The translations under genes were made by a program, and so were the position numbers. This document shows, in pieces, positions 34,176 through 41,833 of a stretch of DNA of 64,000 nt. Numbering within the stretch: the stretch's first letter is position 1; every line of letters begins with the position of its first letter. This stretch comes from Bradyrhizobium diazoefficiens USDA 110 (lineage in GTDB: Bacteria; Pseudomonadota; Alphaproteobacteria; Rhizobiales; Xanthobacteraceae): contig NC_004463.1 in the NCBI RefSeq assembly GCF_000011365.1, positions 6,000,001 through 6,064,000 on the forward strand. The letters are read 5' to 3'. Below the pieces are notes generated by a model, which had not been told where the DNA came from, did not search any database, and saw only the letters and a list, made by a program, of their open reading frames with translations.

Positions 34176-37125
34176 TTATGCCGCCGCGATCTGGCAGAGA
34201 GTGACCTTAGTTTCCTGCATGTTCGTCGCGGGATCGTATCCGTAGGTGGTGATCGTGTTGGCGCTTTCGCCGAGCACGATCGGGTCGGTGCCCTTCGGGT
34301 AGTTGCCGCGAAGGTCCTTGCCCGCCAGCCAGCCACCGAAGTGGAACGGCATCCAGGCAACGCCCTTGCCGACGCGCTCCGTGACGAGCGCCTTCATCCT
34401 CGCCCGGGAATTGTTCTCGGCACCCGTGACCCAGACCCAGCCGCCGTCCTTGACGCCGCGCTCGGCGGCGTCGGCGGGATTGATCTCGATGAACATGTCC
34501 TGCTGCAATTCGGCGAGCCACGGGTTGGTCCGGGTCTCCTCGCCGCCGCCCTCATATTCGACCAGGCGGCCGGACGACAGGATGAGCGGGAATTGTTTTG
34601 CAATTCCCTTCTCCACCGCAGCCTTCTGCACGGAGAAGCCGATATTGGGCATCCGGAACTGCTTGGCGTCGGGCAGCGTCGGGTATTTGGCGACGAGATC
34701 GACGCGCGGCGTGTAGATCGGCTCGCGGTGAACCGGGATGGGATCGGGCAAGCCGAAGGCATTCATGCGCGCCTTGCCGTTGCCATAGGGAACGCAGCCA
34801 TGCGCCAGCGCGACGCGCTGGATGCCGCCCGACAGGTCGAGCGACCACGACACTGCGTCCGGAGTGGCGGGGTTGACCTTGTTGATCACGGCCATTTCCG
34901 CTTCGGTGAGCTCGGTGTCCCAGCCGAGCTTCTTCAGGCTCGCGAGCGTGAATTCCGGATAGCCGTCCTGGATGCCCGACCCCAGCGAGTACGAGCCGTC
35001 CGCGAGCAGGCTCACCTTACGCGTCGTGCCGTCCGGCAGCTTCTCCTCGCGCTCGATGCCGAACCGCGGCCGGAACGTGCCGCCGCCATCCATCACGTGC
35101 AGATTGGTATTGTAGAGCAGCGGCGTTCCGGGATGCTTGACCTCCGGTGATCCCCAGCATGGCCAGGGCAGGCCGTAATAGTCGCCGCCGACCTCGGGAT
35201 CGTCCTTCGGCGCCCGCATCGTCAGCATGTCGAACTTCGCCTGGTTCTTCATGTGCGCCTTGAGGCGCTCGGGCGATTGCCCGCAATAGCCGGTCGACCA
35301 GCTGCCGCGGTTCATCTCGCGAAGTACATCCTCTGCTTCAGGAAGATTGTTCTCGACCTTGATTTTCTTGAACATCTGGTCCGCGAAGCCGAACTTCTTG
35401 GCCAGCAGGTAGATGATTTCGAGATCATCCTTCGACTCGAACACCGGCTTCACAATCTGCTCGCCCCATTGCAGCGAGCGGTTGGAGGCGACGCGAGAGC
35501 CCTTGCACTCAAATTGGGTGGCGACCGGGAGAATGTAGACACCATCCTTGCGTCCCGCCTCGACTGCGAGCGAGGCCCAGGTCGTCGGATGCGGATCGGC
35601 GATGACGAGCAGCCTCCAGCGCCTTCAGGCCATTGAGGGATTCAGGAATACGGGTGATGCTGTTGGAGGCGTGTCCCTGCACGAACACCGCCTTCACATT
35701 GTCCTTCTGCGCGACCTGATCTTTCGGCAGCGTCACCGCCTCGAACCAGCGGGTCAGCGGGATGCCGGGGGTTTCCATGATCTGCTTGGAATCGAACCGC
35801 GACTTCAGGAAGTCGTAGTCGACCTCCCAAACCCGCGACCAGTGCTTCCAGGCGCCCTCGGCGAGGCCGTAGTAGAACGGCAGCGTGACGATATCGAGCC
35901 CGACGTCGGTCGCGCCCTGGACGTTGTCGTGGCCACGGAAGATGTTGGCTCCCATGCCCGCGCCGCCGACATTGCCGGTCATCAGCAGCAGGATGCAACT
36001 GGCACGCACGTTGGCGGTGCCGACGGTCTTCTGGGTCTGGCCCATGGCCCAGATCAGCGTGGCCGGCTTTTCGGTGGCAAACATCTTGGCGACGCGCTTG
36101 AGCTGCTCGCCGGGAATGCCGGTGACGCGCTCGACTTCTTCCGGATTCCACTTTTCCACCTCCTTGCGGAGGTCGTCGAACCCGTAGACCCGCTGCCGGA
36201 TGAACTCCTTGTCCTCCCAGCCGTTCTGGAGGATGTGCCACATCATGCCGTAAAGCACGGGGATGTCGGTGCCCGGCCGCATCCGCACATATTCCGTCGC
36301 GTGCGCGGCGGTGCGCGTCAGGCGCGGGTCGATGACGACGAAGTTGGCCTTTTGCAGTTCCTTGCCCTCGAGCAGGTGCTGCAGCGAGACCGGATGCGCC
36401 TCTGCCGGATTGCCGCCCAGGACGACCTGCGTCTTCGCATTGCGGATATCATTGAAGCTGTTGGTCATCGCGCCGTAGCCCCAGGTGTTGGCGACGCCGG
36501 TGACGGTGGTCGAATGGCAGATGCGGGCCTGATGATCGGTATTGTTGGTTCCCCAGAATGCGCCAAGCTTGCGGAACAGGTAGGCGCCTTCATTGGTCAT
36601 CTTGGCCGAGCCAAGCCAATAGACGGAATCGGGGCCTGACTTCTCACGTACGGTTTGAAGCTTGTCGCCGATCTCGTTGATTGCGGTATCCCAGGACACG
36701 CGGGTCCACTGCCCTCCGACGAGCTTCATCGGATAGCGCAACCGTCGCTCGCTGTGCACGAGCTCGCGCACGGATGCGCCCTTGGCACAATGCGAGCCGC
36801 GATTGATCGGAGAATCCCAACTCGGTTCCTGGCCGATCCATACCCCGTTCAGGACCTCGGCAGTCACCGTGCACCCAACCGAGCAATGCGTGCAGACGCT
36901 CTTGCGGACGCTCGCACCCGCGGTGAGCGGACCGGCCATCGCCGCCTCCGCCTTGCGCACGCCGCCGACCGGCAGCGTGCCGAGCACGGCGAGCGCGCCA
37001 CCGGCGAGACCGGATTTGCGCAAGAAGCTGCGGCGGTCGAGACCGCCGCCCTGCCCTGCAAGGGACTCGGCAACGGAACCATGGCGCAGGGAACGCTGGT
37101 TTGCTCGCTTGATCAGCACGGTCAA
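34176..37125 (-). pseudogene. fdhA: Formate dehydrogenase alpha subunit, split by a frameshift near 35613
   Basis: Two overlapping frames together make a full molybdopterin formate dehydrogenase of about 980 residues. Frame A (37125-35614) has a Tat signal (DRRSFLRKSG), the FeS motif CTHCSVGCTVTAEV...SHCAKGA, and Cys, not selenocysteine, as metal ligand in ARICHSTTV. It reads normally to GLKALE, then shifts into nonsense. Frame B resumes at once with LLVIADPHPTTWASLAVEAG and runs to 34176 with the C-terminal domain (TNPWLAELQQDMFIEINPAD). One extra C, or two missing bases, at about 35613 explains it. The start overlaps the Tat-leader gene by 4 nt. Either the gene is newly inactivated in this strain or this is a sequencing error. 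Neighbours are intact, and no other damage is visible in either half. Confidence 0.85.
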
Positions 37126-37340
37126 CCTCCCTTGGCCGGATAACGATTGACGCGATAGAAAGCCTTGACGTGATCAGTTTCCTTGTAGCGCGCCTTGCGC
37201 TTCTCATCGTTGGTTTCGCTATCAGCCTGCGCGGACCCGACCAGCGGTGTCGCGAGCGTCGCGCCGGCGCCCAACGTGCCAGCGCCGACCTTGCGCAGGA
37301 AATCGCGACGCCCGACTGTGGCTTTCCTGTCTTCACTCAT
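37122..37340 (-). CDS. Small Tat-signal protein of the formate dehydrogenase operon (72 aa)
   Basis: ATG 37340 follows AGGAGAG. The product has a twin-arginine signal (VGRRDFLRKVGAGTLGAGA) and a short mature part, ETNDEKRKARYKETDHVKAF, ending FYRVNRYPAKGG. This matches the 'formate dehydrogenase region Tat target' family found directly before fdhA in FDH3-type operons. Its stop overlaps the fdhA start (ATGA), so synthesis is coupled. A role as a minor subunit or Tat escort has been suggested for such proteins but is not established, and nothing here decides it. Confidence 0.88.
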   Translation of the reverse strand: MSEDRKATVGRRDFLRKVGAGTLGAGATLATPLVGSAQADSETNDEKRKARYKETDHVKAFYRVNRYPAKGG

Positions 37341-37369
37341 CGCATCTCTCCTGGACCCGCCGGTGCAGG

Positions 37370-38149
37370 TCAGTTGGCGAACGTGAATGCCTCCGCCTCG
37401 ATCTCGATAAAGGCGCGACCGAGCGCGCCGACCGCACGATAGAAGACGGCGCTCTCCGCGCCCTCGATGTCGGCGAACAGCCGCCCTATCCAGGGCTCGA
37501 CGTGTTTGACAAAGAATGCGCGCTGCGCCTCGAACGACGTAGGGAAGCGGCCTCCCGCGAAACCTGCCATGATCTCGCACAGGATGGCGGCGTGATCCTC
37601 CGGCTCCGAATTATTCGCGGCGCGCTCGATCCCGGACGCGGCGAGATCGGCGCGCAGGCGCGACAGCGGCCGCTCGTTGAGGAATCCGGTCAGATAGTAG
37701 GAGGCATAGGGCAAGAGCTCGCCGCGGCCGAGACCGACGAACAGATCGAAATATTCGCGTTCGACCTGCGTTGCGACCGCATTGGCGGCGGCCGCGGCCA
37801 GCCCAGCATGCGCGCGCCCGAGTGGCGTCGCATCACCGGTCAATGCGGCCAGTTGATCGAGCAGCCTTCTTGACGGTGCTGCGGACAAGAGCGTCGCGAG
37901 CAGCAGATATTCCTGCGCACGCGCCGCATCGACGGGTTCAATCAGCTCATTGGACACAAACGGCTCGCCGTACAGATCAGGCCGCAAGTCTTTGCGCGAT
38001 ACGCCGGTCGCCGCCTCGACCGCAATCACCCGTTGCGCGGGCACCTGGTTCCAGTTCGAAACGGAGGGTTGGCTAATGCCGATTTTGCGCGCAAGCCCAG
38101 CAACGCCGCCGGCGGCGTCAATGGCTCGCTCAAGGCCATCATCACGCAC
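37370..38149 (-). CDS. Fusion of Cro/YdaS-like HTH domain and TorD-family FDH chaperone
   Basis: Residues 1-60 form a helix-turn-helix domain (LERAIDAAGGVAGLARKIGI, then SQPSVSNWNQVP), as in YdaS/Cro-type DNA-binding proteins. Residues about 75-259 are an all-helical TorD/DmsD-type chaperone: EYLLLATLLSAAPSRRLLDQ, REYFDLFVGLGRGELLPYAS and EPEDHAAILCEIM. TorD proteins bind Tat signals of molybdoenzymes and help cofactor insertion. It lies 29 nt upstream of the fdh operon on the same strand, so its client is very probably FdhA. The joined HTH suggests that free chaperone could also regulate the operon; that is inference. Confidence 0.87.
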   Translation of the reverse strand: MRDDGLERAIDAAGGVAGLARKIGISQPSVSNWNQVPAQRVIAVEAATGVSRKDLRPDLYGEPFVSNELIEPVDAARAQEYLLLATLLSAAPSRRLLDQLAALTGDATPLGRAHAGLAAAAANAVATQVEREYFDLFVGLGRGELLPYASYYLTGFLNERPLSRLRADLAASGIERAANNSEPEDHAAILCEIMAGFAGGRFPTSFEAQRAFFVKHVEPWIGRLFADIEGAESAVFYRAVGALGRAFIEIEAEAFTFAN

Positions 38150-38281
38150 GTGGACCTCCCATCCAAGTCCCGGGTGCTGATTTTGCTTTTGCTACAAAGC
38201 GCTAGACGAAGCGTAATCCCGGCCCAGCGGAGGGTCAATCGCATCACATAGTCTGAGGCTATGGCCTTTCGTCGGGGAGCC

Positions 38282-38908
38282 CTAGCGGGGCAGCGCGCCG
38301 CCATGCGGGCGACGGGGAAGCGACAGGTGTTCGCTTGCAGTGCTTTCAGGGACCGTTAGTTGCGCTGCAGCAGGAACAGGTGCGGGCTTGGTGGGCGCAG
38401 CTTCTTCGGCGACGACCTCGACATTCGATCTCTCGGCCTGGCGCAATTCCCGCGAAGAATCCGTGACTTCAACCGGAGTCTCGGACAGCGTCTCGGCTGA
38501 CTTGCTGAGGCCGCCGACGATTCTGTCCACGAACGCGGCGAGTTCTGCTTCCGAACAATCCAGCGGACCAAAGCCCGGCATCGCGGTCGGATCGTTGAAG
38601 TCCCACGCGCTTTCGGCAAGCCCCACGAAGTCGCGAATGGCGGGATCAGCGCTCCAGGCGCGACGAAGCGCCGCACGCGTCAGCTCCTGCGGAATCCCTT
38701 TGCGCAAGAACGCCTTGATGTCGGTCGCCGACGTAATCAAGTCGATCGAAGGCAGGCTCGAGGGGTCGAACTCCGCTTCGTCATCCTTCGCGGCGGGCGG
38801 CAGTGCCGACTGCATGTCGTCGCGCTTTGCCGGATCCGATTGCGTCGGGTTCGCCTTTGCGTGCTGCTTGCGACGGGACCAGCGCGTCAGGAACCTATCC
38901 TCACTCAT
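38282..38908 (-). CDS. DUF3306 domain protein
   Basis: The 208-residue protein starts MSEDRFLTRWSRRKQ and has a polar Lys/Gln-rich linker. The conserved middle segment is FDPSSLPSIDLITSATDIKA, then FLRKGIPQELTRAALRRAWS, then DPAIRDFVGLAESAWDFNDP. This is the signature of DUF3306 ('L..p..LP.i..i...sDi..Fl...VP..l...ALRrlw..dP......gl.dy.eDyn'). The C-terminus is low-complexity. No signal or membrane span is seen. Its start overlaps the DUF3305 stop by 4 nt, and it is the last gene of a five-gene minus-strand operon next to fdh. The pair DUF3305/DUF3306 is recurrently linked to formate dehydrogenase; function is unknown. Confidence 0.85.
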   Translation of the reverse strand: MSEDRFLTRWSRRKQHAKANPTQSDPAKRDDMQSALPPAAKDDEAEFDPSSLPSIDLITSATDIKAFLRKGIPQELTRAALRRAWSADPAIRDFVGLAESAWDFNDPTAMPGFGPLDCSEAELAAFVDRIVGGLSKSAETLSETPVEVTDSSRELRQAERSNVEVVAEEAAPTKPAPVPAAAQLTVPESTASEHLSLPRRPHGGALPR

Positions 38909-39423
38909 TCGTGTCCGCCTTCATGCTGCCGGCGCGCCAGCGCCTCCGGATCGGCCTGCCGCCGCTTCCGTTTGAAGAACTCCCGTTCGACGTGGTGCTC
39001 GGCAACGAAGCTTTCAATCTGCTCACGCAGCACGTCCGGCATGGGAACGGCCTCGACCAGATTCGCAGCGGCCCCGGTGAACGCCTCGCCTTCCGCAGGA
39101 TCGGCGGTGGCGGCAGCCACCGAATAGGGCCAGGTGCCTTCCGCAGGCGACAACACTGTCCAGATGCTCGGACGACCCGAAGCAAGATTGTCGCGATAGC
39201 GCGCCGTCTCGGAAATGTAGAGATCGACCATAGTGCTGCCGGCATAGAACAGCGTCGTCCCACCGCCCTCGTCACGGAGCACCGTCCAGGACTTTGTGTC
39301 CGGCTCGTCCGGCAGCACGGCGACGGCGCGCCAGACAAAGTCGGTCCACGGCGAGTCCGCCTTGTACCGTCCGACCACGATACCGACGGGGATGCGCACA
39401 AGTGGCAGCGCAGCCGGGCTCAT
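38905..39423 (-). CDS. DUF3305 domain protein
   Basis: The 172-residue product begins ALPLVRIPVGIVVGRYKADS followed by PWTDFVWRAVAVLPD, which matches the DUF3305 core ('vgvvveRr....pW.d..Wr..aVlp..p'). The beta-rich middle reads TTLFYAGSTMVDLYISETAR, then YRDNLASGRPSIWTVL. The C-terminal part (DVLREQIESFVAEHHVE, KRKRRQADPEALARRQ) is helical and basic. It overlaps both neighbours by 4 nt. Function is unknown; by context it belongs to formate dehydrogenase maturation or regulation. Confidence 0.85.
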   Translation of the reverse strand: MSPAALPLVRIPVGIVVGRYKADSPWTDFVWRAVAVLPDEPDTKSWTVLRDEGGGTTLFYAGSTMVDLYISETARYRDNLASGRPSIWTVLSPAEGTWPYSVAAATADPAEGEAFTGAAANLVEAVPMPDVLREQIESFVAEHHVEREFFKRKRRQADPEALARRQHEGGHE

Positions 39424-40427
39424 GTCACCCTCTCCAGGTGCTTGATCGGCAGCCCCGTCAGCAAATTCTGCGGCTTCATCCGGAGCTTCTGATCGGAGTT
39501 CATCGACAGGATGAGATAGACCGGCTCGCCCTGCATCTCGTCTGCGACCGCACTCGCATCTGCAAACGTCAGGCGGAACAATGAAAGCACGCGGCCGGCG
39601 CTGCGGTCGTCGAGTTGCTCGCCATGCCAGAGACGGTCGCCGAGCCTGGTCGCATCGGCGTCGAGCCCGACATACCAGGTGAGCCGCGCATCACGCAGTT
39701 CGCGCAGCGGCTCAATGCCGACGTCGATCCCGAGCAGATGGGAGATCCAGCGCGCCATCGCCTGCGCCAGCGCCCTCGGCCCGCGCCCGCCCGCGGTGAG
39801 ATCGAAAACCATGTCGAAATGGTCGCTTCGGTGCCAATAGTCGTCGGCGTTATCCTCGTTCAAGACGTCCAGCTCGGCATCGGTCACGGCCCCGAGCATC
39901 GACATCAGCGAGAGCACCGGGGTCGGGCTCTGCCCACCGACGACCTCCTCATCGCCGAGCAGCAAGGCCCGTTCATGCGGCAGGATGCGCTGGGGGCGGA
40001 AGAACAGCTCGGCGGCGCGCAGCACGAACGGGTCATCGCAGCCATCCAGCGCATTGCGCAGGATGACATGCACGAGTTGATTGACGAACAGCGGCGGCAA
40101 TCCGTTTCCCCCCGACCGGACGGTCGCAAGATAGGCGGCCTCCAGGGTCGGATGCCGCACCAGGAGATCGCGAACGGCAAGCACGAACTGCCAGTTCTCC
40201 CGGGCATCCGCATCGACAATCGCTGCGATCTCGTCCGCACTGACCGCCCGGCGGGGAGCGGCCAGCAGCTCGCGGTGCAGCCGCCGCTCGACCGGGCATG
40301 CTTCGTCCGGTGGAATCAGCTCGGGCCGGACGAAATAGACCTTCAGGAACTCGTCGGTGACGCAAAGCCCGCCGCCCGCCTCGCGATCGAGCAGATGGTG
40401 GCCGCATGCGATCCAGAAATCATTCAT
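39420..40427 (-). CDS. DUF6352 family protein, FDH-linked
   Basis: The 335-residue protein opens MNDFWIACGHHLLDREAGGG followed by LCVTDEFLKVYFVRPELIPP, with two adjacent His residues and an early Trp/Cys. The rest is mostly helical, with ERALLLGDEEVVGGQSPTPV and YWHRSDHFDMVFDLTAGGRG as striking conserved-looking segments. I assign it to DUF6352 from memory of proteins beginning 'DFW...gh.LL..d..G.l..TDdflra.l.RPEl.p'. It has no signal peptide and no membrane span, so it is probably cytosolic. It overlaps DUF3305 and DUF6505 genes by 4 nt each. No biochemical function is known. Confidence 0.72.
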   Translation of the reverse strand: MNDFWIACGHHLLDREAGGGLCVTDEFLKVYFVRPELIPPDEACPVERRLHRELLAAPRRAVSADEIAAIVDADARENWQFVLAVRDLLVRHPTLEAAYLATVRSGGNGLPPLFVNQLVHVILRNALDGCDDPFVLRAAELFFRPQRILPHERALLLGDEEVVGGQSPTPVLSLMSMLGAVTDAELDVLNEDNADDYWHRSDHFDMVFDLTAGGRGPRALAQAMARWISHLLGIDVGIEPLRELRDARLTWYVGLDADATRLGDRLWHGEQLDDRSAGRVLSLFRLTFADASAVADEMQGEPVYLILSMNSDQKLRMKPQNLLTGLPIKHLERVT

Positions 40428-40978
40428 CGATGCTGCGGCTCCTCCTGGCTCATATCGGCAAGCCTGACATTGCTGTCGGGTTCGACATCATCCTCGGCTT
40501 CCATGAACGAGAACGCCTTGCCGTGCCCCTGCCCTTGCCGCAGCTGCAGCCTGCGGAACGACTCGCGGACTTCGCCGTCGCTCACCGAGCGGTGGACGGC
40601 AATGAGCGAACTGATCGGATGCGTGCAGAGCGACCGCACGAAGGCGACCTCCTCTTCGGCGGCCGTCCGCGCGGTTGCCGGATCCGGCGCGCCGAAACGA
40701 TCGATGAGTTGTCCGGCGAGGAGCTCGATCACCGCCCGGCAATCGCTCTCCGTTGCCGGCACGATCTGCACCAGCGTCGACCAGCCCCAGGATTGCACCC
40801 CGAGGAAGCCGCTGCGGAACGCCGCGCGCGCCTTGCCGCTCAACGTCGCCGGATCCTGGTCGCAGAAGCGGAACGCGCCGGAGACGGCCCATTCGCCGGG
40901 CTCTGCCGCCGCGTCGAACACGAAGGTGTCGGAGGGATCGAGCGCGATGGCGCGCAGCAGTTTCACGGCACTTGTCAC
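40424..40978 (-). CDS. DUF6505 family protein, FDH-linked
   Basis: The 184-residue protein starts VKLLRAIALDPSDTFVFDAA followed by EPGEWAVSGAFRFCDQDPAT and SGKARAAFRSGFLGVQSWGW, a pattern I associate with DUF6505. A central helix (ESDCRAVIELLAGQLIDRFG) and a Glu-rich C-terminal tail follow. It has no export signal. Its stop overlaps the DUF6352 start and its start overlaps the ligase-like gene, so the five genes are translated in a chain. Its function is unknown. The conserved Trp and Phe-Gly surfaces suggest a protein-binding role, which is speculation. Confidence 0.7.
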   Translation of the reverse strand: MTSAVKLLRAIALDPSDTFVFDAAAEPGEWAVSGAFRFCDQDPATLSGKARAAFRSGFLGVQSWGWSTLVQIVPATESDCRAVIELLAGQLIDRFGAPDPATARTAAEEEVAFVRSLCTHPISSLIAVHRSVSDGEVRESFRRLQLRQGQGHGKAFSFMEAEDDVEPDSNVRLADMSQEEPQHR

Positions 40979-41730
40979 GTCCTTGGCCCTCCGAGCTTCG
41001 GATCGAGCCAGGATGGCTTGGCGAGCGCCTTGACAAGCTCGCTCCGCTCAACCTTGCCGGTACCGACCTGGCGCGTGAGGAGATCGCCGCTCTCGTCGAT
41101 GCTGAGGACGGTTCGCCGCTCACGGGGAACCCGGCTGAGATAATCGCGTGCGACGCTGTCAAAGCCATCGACCTGCCAACGATCGATCGCTCGCATCAGG
41201 TGCCGGGCAAAACTCTCGGTCACCTGCACGGCGCCCGCTTCGCCGAACCCCTCCTCATCCAGCGCGGACGCGAGCGGATGAACGCCGGGCCCCTGATCGG
41301 CCATTGCGACCGTCCGGATCATGGCGCCAAACACCAGCCAGGCGGGCGGCTCGTTCTCGCGCGCGGACGATGGCCACCCCATCCGCCCCCCGCCGACCAG
41401 CCCGCCGTCGATCTCGACTGAGCCGGGCCAGCTGATCGCAACCGTCTTGTTGGGCGGCGCATAGGCGCGAAGAGCGTCGGTGAGCGCGACCATGCCGGCG
41501 TAGAAGGCGCGCCGCGCGGTGCTCAAGAGTTCGCCTGGCTCGAGCACCACGGCGAATTCGGCGAGATCGAACCGCCCGACGCACACCAGCGTGCCGGCGC
41601 CGCACTTGGGTGCAATGCCGCAAGCGTGGGCAAAGGCGTCTCCGCTCTCCCGCAGCCGGACGAGCGTGAAGGGCGGCGGCAGCTGGATCGGTTCTACCAG
41701 GGAAACGTAGTTGATCGGGGTCGACCGCAA
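40975..41730 (-). CDS. Biotin/lipoate-protein-ligase-like protein (DUF4444 type)
   Basis: The start chosen is TTG 41730 because GGAGGA sits 6 nt upstream and the conserved sequence begins right after (INYVSLVEPIQLPPPFTLVR). The fold reads like a BPL/LplA catalytic domain, including ALTDALRAYAPPNKTVAISW and PGSVEIDGGLVGGGRMGW, which take the place of the usual KWPND-and-GGIL segment. The Gly-Arg-rich biotin-binding loop (GRGR-x-G) that catalytic members need is not visible, so ligase activity is doubtful. A C-terminal domain (YLSRVPRERRTVLSIDESGD) fits DUF4444. It leads the five-gene operon beside fdh. It may bind a cofactor or carrier rather than biotinylate. Confidence 0.72.
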   Translation of the reverse strand: MRSTPINYVSLVEPIQLPPPFTLVRLRESGDAFAHACGIAPKCGAGTLVCVGRFDLAEFAVVLEPGELLSTARRAFYAGMVALTDALRAYAPPNKTVAISWPGSVEIDGGLVGGGRMGWPSSARENEPPAWLVFGAMIRTVAMADQGPGVHPLASALDEEGFGEAGAVQVTESFARHLMRAIDRWQVDGFDSVARDYLSRVPRERRTVLSIDESGDLLTRQVGTGKVERSELVKALAKPSWLDPKLGGPRT

Positions 41731-41833
41731 GGCCGTCCTCCACTTTCCTTTTCTTCCCAATAGTGAAAATCTATACGAGGAGCAGGAACGGCGCGAGTCC
41801 GGAAGTCGGCGCCGCACTGACGGAGGGATTCAC

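Noticed and set aside
34176..35453. C-terminal FDH frame as a separate gene, or as a selenocysteine readthrough
   Set aside because: The two parts are in different frames, not divided by an in-frame TGA, and the metal ligand is already a Cys in the first part.
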